A stretch of 52,015 nucleotides of DNA from F1-60-MAGs149 sp044369995 (GCA_044369995.1 JBILWG010000002.1:1-52015); one strand, 5' to 3'. Numbered from the stretch's first letter, positions 6,117-14,782 are shown. The notes: a model not told the origin generated them from the sequence alone. Translations and numbers: made by a program.

Positions 6117-8564
6117 CTAGGCGCGGATGCGCTCGCCGGCGGGGTCGAAGATGGGTTCGGTGGTCACGGCACCCTCGACCTCGCGGTCGAAGATCCGCAC
6201 GGCGGCCCGCGTCCCCGGAGCAGCCTGCTCCGCGGGAAGATAGCCGTAAGCGATCGACTTGCCAACCGTGTAGCCGAAGTTGGCGCTGGTCACGTAGCCG
6301 ACCTTCGTGCCGTCGATCAGGATCGGCTCGCCACCGAGTGGCGCGGCGTTGGCATCGTCGAGCAGGATCGGGACGAGACGCTTGGCGAGCCCCACCTTGC
6401 GCTCCTCGATGACGGCCTGCTTGCCGATGAAGGCGGACTTGCCGAGGTTGACGGCGAAGCCGAGTCCGGACTGGTCGGCCGTGTAATCGGTGTGCATGTC
6501 GACGCCCGCGAAGCGGTAGCCCTTCTCGATGCGCAGCGACTCGAAGGCGCCACCGCCGGCGGCGATGATGCCGTGCTCCTGGCCGGCCTCCATCAGGCGC
6601 TCCCAGACCCAGCTGCCGTACTCGCTCGGCACGTAGAGCTCCCAGCCGAGCTCGCCGGCGTACGAGATGCGGAGCGCGAGCGCGGGGACGTGCTCGATCC
6701 AGATGCGCTGCGCGCGCATGTACGGGAAGGCCTCGTTCGAGAGGTCCTCGGGCACGAGCGGCTGCAGCACCTTGCGGGCGTTCGGGCCCCACAGGCCGGA
6801 CACCGCGTACGAACTGGTGACGTCGCGCAGACGCACCGAGTCGCCCTCCGGCAGGTGGCTGCGCAACCACGCGACGTCGCGCGGGCCAGAGCCGCCGCCG
6901 GTCACGACCAGGTAGGTGGTATCGCTGAGGCGGGTGACCGTGATGTCGAACACCACGCCGCCGTGCGGGGTGAGGCACGTCGTGTAGACGATGCGGCCGA
7001 CCGGCACGTCCATCTCGGACGTGCACATGCGGTTGAGCCAATCGCACGCACCCGAGCCCTCGACCTCGAGCTTGGTGAACGGCGTGAGGTCGAACAGGCC
7101 GACGTGCGAGCGCACGCGCGCGTGCTCCTTGCCGATCGTCGGCGACCAGTGCATCGCCTCCCACTCGCCACGCGACTGCGTGTGCTCGGGGGCGGGCAGG
7201 CTCGCGTTCGTCTCGAGCCACTGCGCGCGCTCCCAGCCGGCGCTCTCGAGCATGTAGCCGCCGCGCTCCGACACCCACTCGTGCGAGGGAAGACGACGCA
7301 GGCCGCGTGCGTTGAGCGCGGGCTCGAGCGGATGGATGATGTCGTAGACCTCGGCGTACTGCTGGCTGCCGCGCGCGAGCACGAAGGCGGGGGCGCCGTG
7401 GTGCGGCTGGAAGCGATCGGGATGCGCGCCGCCGAGATCGAGGCCGACGGGCTGGCCGGTCATCTGACGCACGACGGCCTGGGCCGAGCCGGCCGCCTGC
7501 GTCACCCAGATCGCCTCGGCCAGGAACAGGCCCTTGGTGTACGACGACTCGCCGAGCAGCGGGTTGCCGTCGATGGTGAACGAGAAGTGGCCGTTGAAGG
7601 TCTCCTCGAGCCCGGCGTCGTAGACGCGCGGCATCAGGGTGCGCGTGGCGTCCCAGGCGTCGGCGAAGTGCTCCTCGCTGAACGGCCCCTGCGCGTTCTG
7701 GTGGCCGTCCTCGGCGCGTTCGAGATCGTCGATCGCGATCGGCAGCGGGTCGTGGGCGTACGAGCCGATGCCCATGCCCTGCCAGCGCTGGCGGTAGTAG
7801 ACGTCGCGGTCCTGGTGGCGGATCATCGGCAGCACCGACTCGACGGGGCCGCGCTCGAGGCCCTCGATCGGGGCGCCCCACGCGAACACGTGCTCGACGG
7901 GCTGCAGCGGAATCGGGCGGCCGATCATGGTCTGCAGCTCGGGGCCCCAGAGGCCGCCGGCCACGAGCACCTGGCCGCACTTGACCGTGCCGCTCACCGT
8001 CTCGACGCCGCGAACGCGACCGCCCTCGATCTGGACGTTCGTGACGCGGGTGCTCTCGAAGAAGCGCACGCCGGCCTGACGGCACCACTCCTGCAGGGTG
8101 TGGCAGACGGTGACCGCACGGCAGAGGCCGTCGGTCGGCACGTGGTAGCCGGCGAGGATCGTGCTCTCATCGACCAGAGGACACAGCTCGACGACCTGCT
8201 TGGGCGTGATGATGGTGCCCTCGAGGCCGTAGGCCATCGCGGCGTTGCGGCGGCGCTCCAGCTCGCGGGCGCGCGCGGGCGTGGTGGCGACTTCGATGCT
8301 GCCGACCTCGGCCCAGGCCTCGCGCTCGGGCGTGTTGTACGAGCGGTACGTCTCGGCCGACCACTGGGCGAGCGTGCAGAGCAGGCGGCTGGTGCCGGTC
8401 TGGAAGACGAGGCCGGGAGCGTGATACGACGAGCCGCCGGTGTGGCTCAGCGGGCCCTGGTCGATCACGATCACGTTGGTCACGCCAGCCTGGACGAGCT
8501 CCCAGGCGGCAGACGTGCCGACGATGCCCGCGCCGATGATGACGACGTCAGCCTTGGCGTCCAT
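6117..8564 (-). CDS. Dimethylglycine/sarcosine dehydrogenase-type flavoprotein with GcvT folate domain
   Basis: An 815-residue protein with two parts. The N-terminal DAO-type FAD domain starts with VIIGAGIVGTSAAWEL at residues 8-23 and continues with HTGGSSYHAPGLV; the His in this position carries covalent FAD in DMGDH relatives. The C-terminal half is a GcvT/aminomethyltransferase-type folate domain (YAGELGWELYVPSEYG, then KGYRFAGVDMHTDYT). Such enzymes oxidatively demethylate dimethylglycine or sarcosine and pass the methylene to tetrahydrofolate. The length matches dimethylglycine oxidase/dehydrogenase. It lies 3 bp after the DUF1638 gene and has an AAGGAG site. It would act after the MttB-type step removes the first methyl from betaine. 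Substrate choice between dimethylglycine and sarcosine is not resolved. Confidence 0.85.
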   Translation of the reverse strand: MDAKADVVIIGAGIVGTSAAWELVQAGVTNVIVIDQGPLSHTGGSSYHAPGLVFQTGTSRLLCTLAQWSAETYRSYNTPEREAWAEVGSIEVATTPARARELERRRNAAMAYGLEGTIITPKQVVELCPLVDESTILAGYHVPTDGLCRAVTVCHTLQEWCRQAGVRFFESTRVTNVQIEGGRVRGVETVSGTVKCGQVLVAGGLWGPELQTMIGRPIPLQPVEHVFAWGAPIEGLERGPVESVLPMIRHQDRDVYYRQRWQGMGIGSYAHDPLPIAIDDLERAEDGHQNAQGPFSEEHFADAWDATRTLMPRVYDAGLEETFNGHFSFTIDGNPLLGESSYTKGLFLAEAIWVTQAAGSAQAVVRQMTGQPVGLDLGGAHPDRFQPHHGAPAFVLARGSQQYAEVYDIIHPLEPALNARGLRRLPSHEWVSERGGYMLESAGWERAQWLETNASLPAPEHTQSRGEWEAMHWSPTIGKEHARVRSHVGLFDLTPFTKLEVEGSGACDWLNRMCTSEMDVPVGRIVYTTCLTPHGGVVFDITVTRLSDTTYLVVTGGGSGPRDVAWLRSHLPEGDSVRLRDVTSSYAVSGLWGPNARKVLQPLVPEDLSNEAFPYMRAQRIWIEHVPALALRISYAGELGWELYVPSEYGSWVWERLMEAGQEHGIIAAGGGAFESLRIEKGYRFAGVDMHTDYTADQSGLGFAVNLGKSAFIGKQAVIEERKVGLAKRLVPILLDDANAAPLGGEPILIDGTKVGYVTSANFGYTVGKSIAYGYLPAEQAAPGTRAAVRIFDREVEGAVTTEPIFDPAGERIRA

Positions 8565-8567
8565 TGC

Positions 8568-9191
8568 TCACGCTCCTTGGGTGGCGCTACCGGCGCCGGT
8601 GGGGGTTCGATCGATCATCCGCTCCAGCTCTGCCTCGAGCCCGCGGTCTCCGGTCTCGATGATCTCGAGCGGCAGGCGCAGGGTCTGGGCGGCGCGGGCG
8701 GCGCCCTCGCGCAGGGCGGGGGTGGGGTCCTGGGCGAGCCAGACGACCCGGGTGTACTCGCGGAAGTAGTCGTCGCGCAATTCGGGATGCCGGTCGAGGC
8801 CGAGCTCCTGCACGACGAGGCGGTCGAAGCCCTTGATCAGGGCGTCGGTGAGCAGGAAGGTGCCGGGCTCGCTCCCGTGGAGCTCCGCGATGCGGTCGGG
8901 GCCGGCGAAGACGTCGTAGCAGTGGCTGCCGCGCAGGCGCTCGAGGCCGAGGTCCTCGCAGACCTCATCGAGCGCGCCGTACGTGCCGCAGTCGGCGTAC
9001 GCGACGACGACGCGCTCGTGGTCGGCGGCCAGCTGTTCGGCCAGCTCGCGCACTGCCGGGGCGATGCGGTCGGGGCGCTGGTGGAGCAGCGGCGGCAACG
9101 GGTGCACGGAGACGTCCCAGCGGCGGCGCGTGCGGATCGCGTCGACGTGCTGGGTGAGCGCGCCACAGGTGATGACGGCGACGTCGCTCAT
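8568..9191 (-). CDS. DUF1638 domain protein
   Basis: A 207-residue soluble protein of unknown function. Recognisable DUF1638 features are ITCGALTQHV at 7-16, HPLPPLLHQRPDRI at 30-43, YADCGTYGALDEVC at 65-78 and GSHCYDVFAG at 88-97. Cys9, Cys68, Cys78, His90 and Cys91 could bind a metal or a cobalamin-related ligand. The start at 9191 overlaps the stop of the corrinoid-activating protein in an ATGA. From memory, the family often sits with corrinoid methyltransferase genes in methanogens and anaerobic bacteria, which suggests a helper role in corrinoid handling, but the activity is not known. Confidence 0.8.
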   Translation of the reverse strand: MSDVAVITCGALTQHVDAIRTRRRWDVSVHPLPPLLHQRPDRIAPAVRELAEQLAADHERVVVAYADCGTYGALDEVCEDLGLERLRGSHCYDVFAGPDRIAELHGSEPGTFLLTDALIKGFDRLVVQELGLDRHPELRDDYFREYTRVVWLAQDPTPALREGAARAAQTLRLPLEIIETGDRGLEAELERMIDRTPTGAGSATQGA

Positions 9192-11074
9192 GTTCCCACC
9201 GGGAACGCGAGCTGCTCGACGAAGCGATCGTTGAAATCGGTGCGCTCGGACAGCTCGACGTACTCGATCTCGTCGATCAGCGCCTTCCCGGCGTGGCGTT
9301 CCTGGATCGACAGGATCGCCATCTTGGCGCCCTCGCCCGCGACGTTGCCGGCGCTGATGATGCGCGGGATCGGCAGCTTCGGCACGAGGCCGATGCGGAT
9401 CGCGCTGGCGGCGGACAGGTACGAGCCGAAGGAGCCGGCGAGCAGCACCTGGGCGATGTCGGCCTCGTCGATGCCGAGCTCCTCGATCATCAGGCGCCAG
9501 CCGGTCGCGATCGCGGCCTTGGCGAACTGCAGTTCGCGCACGTCGCGCTGCGACAGGTAGACGGCATTCTCGCCGTCGCCGACCTCGCCCTTCCAGTGCA
9601 ACACGAAGACGCGCTCGCCGTTGACGGTCAGCAGGTTGGGGGCGAGGCCGGGGAGGCGCTCGGCGGCCTGCTCGTCGGTGAGGTACTTGCCGGAGGCATC
9701 GAGCATGCCGACGCGCACGAGCTCGGCGACGGCATCGACCAGACCGGAGCCGCACATGCCGACGGGCGCCGCCTCGCCGATCACACCGAGCTCGACAGCC
9801 TCCTCGGACAGCTTGACGACCTCGATCGCGCCGTCGTCGGCGCGCATGCCGCAGCGGATCGATGCGGCCTCGAAGGCGGGGCCGGCGGGTGCGGCGGTCG
9901 AGACGATGCGGTCCTGGTTGCCGATCGCGATCTCGCAGTTGGTGCCGACGTCGATGAACAGCCGCAGGCGACGGTCGCGGTCCAGGCCGGTCGCGAGAAT
10001 GCCGGCGGTGATATCGCCGCCGACGTATGCGCCGAGCGACGGGAAGACGGTGGCGGGTGCATTCGGATGGATCGAGATGCCGAGATCGCTGGCACGCAGG
10101 CCGTCATAGCCTTCGCTGGTCATCACGAAGGGTGCGACGCCGAGCGGCTCGGGATCGATGCCGAGCGCGATCTGCGTCATCGTCGCGTTGCCGGCGAGGA
10201 CGATCTCATAGACCTCGTTGCGGTCGATCTCGCCGGCGGCGAGGACCTCCTCGGTCAGCTCCGCGAGCGTCTCGTGCGCGAGATCGCGCAGCTTCTCGAG
10301 CGCGTCGGGATCCATCATCGTGGCGCTGATGCGCGAGATGACGTCGGCGCCGAACGGCTGCTGCTTGTTGAGCATGCTCTTGACCGCGACAGGCGTGCCG
10401 GTCTCGATGTCGAGCAGGTTGGCGACGACGGTGGTGGTGCCGAGGTCGTAGGCGATCGCGAAGCGGCGGCCCGTCGTGTCGCCGGGCTCGACACTGATCA
10501 GCTCGCTGTCGGCGATCACCGCGGTGACCTCCCAGTTGGCCGACCGCAGCACCTTGCCGAGCGTGCGCAATACGGAGATCGAGGTCGTCAGCTCGAGGTC
10601 GTCCATCGCGTCGAGGACGCGCTGGATGTCGGTGCGCTGGTCCGACAGCGTGGCCTCCTCGAGCTGGAGGAAGCGCTTGACGATCGAGGGGCGAAGGATC
10701 ACCTGGCGGCCGACGCCGACGGTGGCGGCCTTCGGTCGGGTCTGCAGCGGCGGCACCTCGATCGACAGGTCGCCGGCCGTCTGGATGCGGCAGGCGAGGC
10801 GCCACCCGTCGCGCAGCTCGTCGGCGGTGAAGGCGCGGCTGTCGAGCTTCGACAGGGGCGCCTCGCCCTCCGTGATCTGCACCTTGCACTTGCGGCACGT
10901 GCCGTGCCCGCCGCAGGTCGAGTCGATCGCGATGCCGTTCCACGACGCGGCGTCGAAGACGGTGACGCCGCCCGGGACCTTCACGTCGATGCCGCTGGGA
11001 GAGAACTGCAGGCGAACGCGCGCAGGCGCACCGGCGACGTTGCCCTCTTCCAGTTCTTCCTCAGCCGCGCTCAT
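9188..11074 (-). CDS. Corrinoid-activating iron-sulfur ATPase (RACo/RamA-like, ASKHA domain)
   Basis: A 628-residue protein. The N-terminal ferredoxin domain has Cys54, Cys60, Cys63 and Cys95 (C-x5-C-x2-C-xn-C), the ligand pattern of plant-type 2Fe-2S ferredoxins. The C-terminal ASKHA-type domain shows AYDLGTTTVVANLLD, LAGNATMTQIALG, YVGGDITAGIL and FIDVGTNCEIAIGN, the nucleotide-binding signatures of RACo-type activators. These proteins use ATP to reduce cobalamin that has fallen to inactive Co(II) back to Co(I) on the corrinoid protein. The start at 11074 follows the methyltransferase gene by 4 bp and trims a non-conserved extension. Its presence supports a working cobalamin methyl relay in this operon. 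Confidence 0.9.
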   Translation of the reverse strand: MSAAEEELEEGNVAGAPARVRLQFSPSGIDVKVPGGVTVFDAASWNGIAIDSTCGGHGTCRKCKVQITEGEAPLSKLDSRAFTADELRDGWRLACRIQTAGDLSIEVPPLQTRPKAATVGVGRQVILRPSIVKRFLQLEEATLSDQRTDIQRVLDAMDDLELTTSISVLRTLGKVLRSANWEVTAVIADSELISVEPGDTTGRRFAIAYDLGTTTVVANLLDIETGTPVAVKSMLNKQQPFGADVISRISATMMDPDALEKLRDLAHETLAELTEEVLAAGEIDRNEVYEIVLAGNATMTQIALGIDPEPLGVAPFVMTSEGYDGLRASDLGISIHPNAPATVFPSLGAYVGGDITAGILATGLDRDRRLRLFIDVGTNCEIAIGNQDRIVSTAAPAGPAFEAASIRCGMRADDGAIEVVKLSEEAVELGVIGEAAPVGMCGSGLVDAVAELVRVGMLDASGKYLTDEQAAERLPGLAPNLLTVNGERVFVLHWKGEVGDGENAVYLSQRDVRELQFAKAAIATGWRLMIEELGIDEADIAQVLLAGSFGSYLSAASAIRIGLVPKLPIPRIISAGNVAGEGAKMAILSIQERHAGKALIDEIEYVELSERTDFNDRFVEQLAFPVGT

Positions 11075-11078
11075 CGCG

Positions 11079-11933
11079 TTACGCGCTCGGCGCCGGGCGG
11101 TAGTTGCCGATCCAGTTGATGCCGTACTCGTCCTTGCCGAGCATGACATCGGAGCCGCGGACGGCCTTGACGCACTCCTCGGAGCGGGCATCCATGATCG
11201 CGCTCGTCATGCCGGCGCCCGCCGCCATGGCGAGGAACGTGCCGTTGAGCGTGTGGCGGCTCGGCATGCCGAACGACGTGTTCGACGCGCCGCAGGTGGT
11301 GTTCAGGCCGAACTCCTCCTTGATGGCGGCGATCGTCTTGAAGAAGTGGTACGCGGACATCGGCTCGGCGCCGATCGGCATCGCGAGCGCGTCGATCACG
11401 ATGTCCTCCAGCGGGATCTCGTACTTGCCGTGCACGACGTCGACGAGGCGCTTGCAGAACTCGAAGCGCTCCTCCCACAGCACCGGGATGCCCTCCTCGC
11501 CGTTCGTCAGGCAGATGATCGCCGCGCCGTGCTCCTTGATCAGCGGCAGGACGGCTTCGTAGCGATCCGCCTCGCACGTGATCGAGTTGACGAGGGCCTT
11601 GCCCTTGTAGACGCTCAGACCGGCCTCGAGCGCCTCGATCACCGAGGAGTCGATGCAGATCGGCAGATCCGTCTTCTCCTGGATCATCGTGATCGCCTGC
11701 GCCATCAGCGCGGGCTCGTCGGCCAGCGGCACGCCCATGTTGACGTCGAGGATGTGGGCGCCACCCGCGATCTGCTCGTCGACGTCGATCAGGACCTGGG
11801 ACAGATCATTGGCGCGCAGCTGCTCCTGGAAGACCTTGCGGCCAGTCGGGTTGATGCGCTCCCCGATGATGCAGAACGGCTGGTCGTCACCGATCGTGAC
11901 GGTCTTAGTGGGCGACGATACGGTCGTGAGCAT
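11079..11933 (-). CDS. Methyltetrahydrofolate:corrinoid methyltransferase (MtgA/AcsE-like)
   Basis: A 284-residue pterin-binding TIM-barrel protein. FCIIGERINPTGRK at residues 20-33, GGAHILDVNMGVP and ICIDSS are the conserved strand-end motifs of the DHPS/MeTr fold, and DALAMPIGAEP and GASNTSFGMP follow. It would move the methyl group between methyl-Co(III) on the corrinoid protein and the N5 of tetrahydrofolate, here most likely toward 5-methyl-THF. The ATG at 11933 overlaps the 3' end of metF by 29 bp, so coupled translation or a slightly later start is possible. Vanillate-type (MtvA) relatives are close, so the substrate side must be read from the MttB-family partner. Confidence 0.88.
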   Translation of the reverse strand: MLTTVSSPTKTVTIGDDQPFCIIGERINPTGRKVFQEQLRANDLSQVLIDVDEQIAGGAHILDVNMGVPLADEPALMAQAITMIQEKTDLPICIDSSVIEALEAGLSVYKGKALVNSITCEADRYEAVLPLIKEHGAAIICLTNGEEGIPVLWEERFEFCKRLVDVVHGKYEIPLEDIVIDALAMPIGAEPMSAYHFFKTIAAIKEEFGLNTTCGASNTSFGMPSRHTLNGTFLAMAAGAGMTSAIMDARSEECVKAVRGSDVMLGKDEYGINWIGNYRPAPSA

Positions 11934-12846
11934 GCTGCTCCCTCTCGGTTCGGGGCTTGATACCCAGGTCGTTGCAGAGACGGGCCATGGAGCCGTCCTT
12001 GCGAAAGTCGGTCAGGTGGAGGCCGCGCACGCCCGGCAGGCTCAGCGCATGCTGGCACTGCTCGAGGACGAGCTGGTACGCCTCCTCGGCGGGCGTCTCG
12101 GCGTCGGCGACGCGGCTGATCACGTCGGCGGGGACGTCGATGCCGGGTACCGAGTTGTTCATGAACTTCAGGGGGCCGGCGCCCTTGACGGCCACGACGC
12201 TCGGCAGGATCGCGCACCGCTCGGTGAAGCCGTTCTCGTGCAGTGCCCTGGCGAACGCCTCGAGGCGATCGGGGTGGTAGCAGATCTGCAGCTGGAGATA
12301 GCGGGCACCGGCGAGGATCTTCTTCGCCGCGCGCTGCGCGCGATAGTCGAGCGGATGCGTGCCGGGGTTCTCGACGGCGCCGATCACCAGCGGCGGCGGC
12401 GTGCCGACGGAGCGGCCCGACAGGTAGCGGCCCTCCTTCAGCGAGTTGGCCAGGCGGATCAGCTGCGGGCCGTCGAGATCGAAGACGCGGCGCGCCTCGG
12501 ATTCGTCGCCAGCCGTCACGTCGTCGCCGGTGAGACAGCAGATGTTCTCCACGCCGTGCAGGGCTGCGCCCATGATGTCGGCCTGCTGCGCGATGCGGTT
12601 CTTGTCGCGACAGACGACCTGCAGGATCGGCTCGACGCCCAGGCGCTGCATGGCGATCGCCATCGCGACGTTGCTGGCGTGCGCATGCGCCGCCGTGTTG
12701 TCCGTCGCGTTCATCGCGTCGCACCACGGGGCCAGCTCCTGGAGCTTGGCCTCGTAGTCGGCGAGGGTGCCACCGTCGATCACGGGCGCCTCGCCCGTGA
12801 TGATCAGCTGGTCGCCCGCATCGAGCAGCTCGCCGAGCCGCGACAC
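11905..12846 (-). CDS. metF: Methylenetetrahydrofolate reductase
   Basis: A 313-residue TIM-barrel flavoprotein of the MetF family. ITGEAPVIDGG near residues 15-25 holds the early catalytic Glu; NATDNTAAHAH and LQVVCRDKNR follow, then LTGDD in the FAD region and LQLQICYHPDRLEAFA. It interconverts 5-methyl- and 5,10-methylene-THF. Located between the methyltransferase and a MetV-like gene, it probably runs in the oxidative direction, turning the methyl-THF made by the corrinoid relay into methylene-THF. A biosynthetic role for methionine synthesis is the alternative. It is separated from metV by one base. Confidence 0.88.
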   Translation of the reverse strand: MSRLGELLDAGDQLIITGEAPVIDGGTLADYEAKLQELAPWCDAMNATDNTAAHAHASNVAMAIAMQRLGVEPILQVVCRDKNRIAQQADIMGAALHGVENICCLTGDDVTAGDESEARRVFDLDGPQLIRLANSLKEGRYLSGRSVGTPPPLVIGAVENPGTHPLDYRAQRAAKKILAGARYLQLQICYHPDRLEAFARALHENGFTERCAILPSVVAVKGAGPLKFMNNSVPGIDVPADVISRVADAETPAEEAYQLVLEQCQHALSLPGVRGLHLTDFRKDGSMARLCNDLGIKPRTEREQHAHDRIVAH

Positions 12847-12847
12847 G

Positions 12848-13243
12848 CTACGCCTCCACCTCGGCCGCCGGCGCCTCGTTCTCGGGCGTCCAGCCGGGCG
12901 GCGTCTCCTTGTCGCGGCCGCTCAGGGCGTTCTTCCACGACGAGTCGCCCTTGAGGCGGTTGTCGACCGGCGGCCGCAGGTTGTTGAAGTGCCCGCGCCA
13001 GGCTTCGGGCATGAGGGGGAGGGTGCGCGAACGCTCCTCAGCCTTCACCCAGACGCATCGCATCTCCGGCTTGACCTCGCAATGCCCGTCCTCCCGCACG
13101 CCGCCGCAGGGGCCGTTGCGCAGGGTCTTCGGACACGTCATCGGGCACGTCATACCCGTGTCGTGCAGCACGCACTGGCCGCACATCCTGCAATCCCAGA
13201 TCGGCTTCTTGATGACGTGCTCGATGGCGGAGATCAGGCCCAT
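12848..13243 (-). CDS. MetV-like cysteine-rich partner of MetF
   Basis: A 131-residue protein related to the methylene-THF reductase C-terminal (MetV) family. It has eight Cys in the first 63 residues (18, 21, 24, 33, 37, 46, 55, 63), in the blocks CRMCGQC, TCPMTCPKTLRNGPCGG and HCEVKPEMRC. The family binds iron-sulfur clusters or zinc and, in acetogens, supplies electrons to or takes them from MetF. The acidic, proline-rich C-terminus looks disordered. The protein is shorter than acetogen MetV. Adjacent metVF suggests a complex whose electron partner is not NAD(P)H alone. I consider the family assignment sound and the electron partner unknown. Confidence 0.8.
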   Translation of the reverse strand: MGLISAIEHVIKKPIWDCRMCGQCVLHDTGMTCPMTCPKTLRNGPCGGVREDGHCEVKPEMRCVWVKAEERSRTLPLMPEAWRGHFNNLRPPVDNRLKGDSSWKNALSGRDKETPPGWTPENEAPAAEVEA

Positions 13244-13252
13244 GCCGCTGCC

Positions 13253-13918
13253 CTACGCGGTGACCGATGCGCGCTGCTTGGCGATCAGGTCCTTCGACAG
13301 CTTCACGGCCGCAGAGGCGTCTGCGGCGTAGCCGTCGGCCGCCACCGCATCCGCATACTCCTGCGTCACGGGGGCGCCGCCGACGAGGACGATCACCTTG
13401 TCGCGCAGGCCGGCCTTCTCGAGCGCGTTGATGTTCGCCTTGAACATCGGCATCGTGGTCGTCAGGAAGGCGCTCATGCCGAGGATGTCGGGCTGATGCT
13501 CCTCGACGGCCTCGACGAACTTCTCGGGGGCAACCTGCACGCCGAGGTCGATGACTTCGAAGCCAGCGCCCTCGAGCATGATGTTGACGAGGTTCTTGCC
13601 GATGTCATGGACGTCGCCCTTGACGGTGCCCATCACGAACTTGCCGATCGTCTCCGTGCCCTTGGCGGCAAGCAGCGGGCGCAGCACCTCGAGGGCACCG
13701 GCCATCGCCTTGCCGGCGATCAGCATCTCGGGGACGAACCAGTCGCCGCGCTCGAAGCGCGCGCCGACCTCTTCGAGGCTCGGGATCAGGGCGTCGAAGA
13801 GCAGCGTCTCCGGCTCCATCCCCTGCTCGAGGCCCTGGTTGGTCAGCTCGATCACGGCGGGGCCGTTGCCGACCATCGTCTCGTCGTAGAGCTTCTGGAG
13901 TAGTTCCTCGCTGGTCAT
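13253..13918 (-). CDS. Corrinoid protein (MttC/MtgC/MtbC-like, B12-binding)
   Basis: A 221-residue methyl carrier. A helical cap domain (about residues 1-90, with VGARFERGDWFVPEMLIAGKAM) precedes the Rossmann-like B12 domain. GDVHDIGKN at 101-109 provides His104, the lower cobalt ligand in this family, and LGMSAFLTTTMPMF and VLVGGAPVTQEYA complete the DxHxxG...SxL...GG signature. It would accept a methyl group from the substrate through the MttB-family enzyme and hand it to the THF methyltransferase. Its start codon overlaps the IclR stop by 4 bp, making it the first structural gene of the operon. Confidence 0.93.
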   Translation of the reverse strand: MTSEELLQKLYDETMVGNGPAVIELTNQGLEQGMEPETLLFDALIPSLEEVGARFERGDWFVPEMLIAGKAMAGALEVLRPLLAAKGTETIGKFVMGTVKGDVHDIGKNLVNIMLEGAGFEVIDLGVQVAPEKFVEAVEEHQPDILGMSAFLTTTMPMFKANINALEKAGLRDKVIVLVGGAPVTQEYADAVAADGYAADASAAVKLSKDLIAKQRASVTA

Positions 13919-14694
13919 GCCGCACCCTCCTCAAGGTGTTGGTGGCTGAGTCGTGCTTCGAGCTCGGCCGCGCTGCGGACGAGCAGTTCGCCGATCTGGG
14001 AGTATCGGTCGGGTGTGATCCGCATGCTGGGGCCGGCGATCGCGATGCCGGCGATGACGCGCCGGTCGGCGCCGCGGATGGGCGCGCCGATCGCGATCAG
14101 CCCGGGCTCGATCTCCTCGATGGAGATGCCGTAGCCACGCTGGCGCGTGGCCTCCAGGTCGCGGACGAGGTCCGCGCGGATGGTCAGGGTCTTGGGTGTC
14201 AGCTGCTCGAGCTGGCCGCTGGGCAGCGACATCGCGCCGTGGGCGAGCATGGCCTTGCCGACGGCGGAGGCGTGATACGGGACGGTGCGTCCCATCCAGT
14301 TCGTCGAGCCGAGGATGTACGCACCTTCAGCCTGCGCGATCTGCTCGATGCCGCGCGAGGTGGGAATCGAGAGGGTCGTCGTCTCGCCGGTCACGGAGGC
14401 GACGCTGTCCAGCACGTCCTGCGCGAGCTCGGGCAGCTGCGGATCGAGGCGGGCGCGACGGACGTAGGTGTCGATGGCGGGTCCGGCCTGGAGGCTGCCG
14501 TCGTCGGGGTCGCGCTGCAGGAGACCGTGGCGCTCGAGCGCCCCGACGAGGCGCGATGTGGTGCTCTTCGGCAGGTTGACGGCGTCGCTCAGCGCACCGA
14601 CCGTCATCTTGCCTTCGCCTTCGAGGACGTAGGTGAGGATGGTGGCGGCGCGGTCGATCGCCTGGGTGCCGGTGGGTGCGGTGAGTGCTTCCAT
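13915..14694 (-). CDS. IclR-family transcriptional regulator of the C1 operon
   Basis: A 259-residue DNA-binding regulator. A winged helix-turn-helix occupies residues 10-70 (TVGALSDAVNLPKSTTSRLVGAL). The IclR effector domain follows, with MGRTVPYHASAVGKAMLAHG and the C-terminal GIAIAGPSMRITPDR, where small organic acids or aromatic ligands bind in relatives. It heads the ten-gene operon and is divergent from the mttB-like gene, so it probably controls both from the 88-bp region between them and controls itself. The start at 14694 puts it at the edge of that region; an extension to 14796 would overlap the divergent start. The ligand may be the methylated amine or a product, which is inference. 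Confidence 0.88.
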   Translation of the reverse strand: MEALTAPTGTQAIDRAATILTYVLEGEGKMTVGALSDAVNLPKSTTSRLVGALERHGLLQRDPDDGSLQAGPAIDTYVRRARLDPQLPELAQDVLDSVASVTGETTTLSIPTSRGIEQIAQAEGAYILGSTNWMGRTVPYHASAVGKAMLAHGAMSLPSGQLEQLTPKTLTIRADLVRDLEATRQRGYGISIEEIEPGLIAIGAPIRGADRRVIAGIAIAGPSMRITPDRYSQIGELLVRSAAELEARLSHQHLEEGAA

Positions 14695-14782
14695 GATGTG
14701 GAACTTGCGTTTCGGATGGTGAGTGTACGAGAATGTTCCCACGCGCGTCAAGCAGATCGCGCCACCGCCTGGAGGACACCTG
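14695..14782. promoter_or_regulatory. Divergent control region, iclR operon / mttB-like gene
   Basis: These 88 bp must hold the promoters for both directions. An imperfect inverted repeat, GTGGAAC (14698-14704) with GTTCCCAC (14735-14742), frames an AT-richer segment. It could be an operator for the adjacent IclR protein. GGAGGA at 14771-14776 is the ribosome-binding site of the mttB-like gene. No clear -35/-10 pair can be fixed by eye. Confidence 0.4.

Noticed and set aside
6492..9560. Very long open frame on the plus strand opposite the flavoprotein, DUF1638 and activator genes
   Set aside because: It is a composition effect: high third-position GC keeps the antisense frame free of stops. 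Its translation is a low-complexity run of Ala, Arg, Asp and Gly without family motifs, while the minus strand holds three clear protein families.
11905..11933. 29-bp overlap of metF and the methyltransferase gene as a frameshifted fusion
   Set aside because: Both proteins have complete, normal ends and belong to different families. The overlap is more likely translational coupling or a slightly later start codon.
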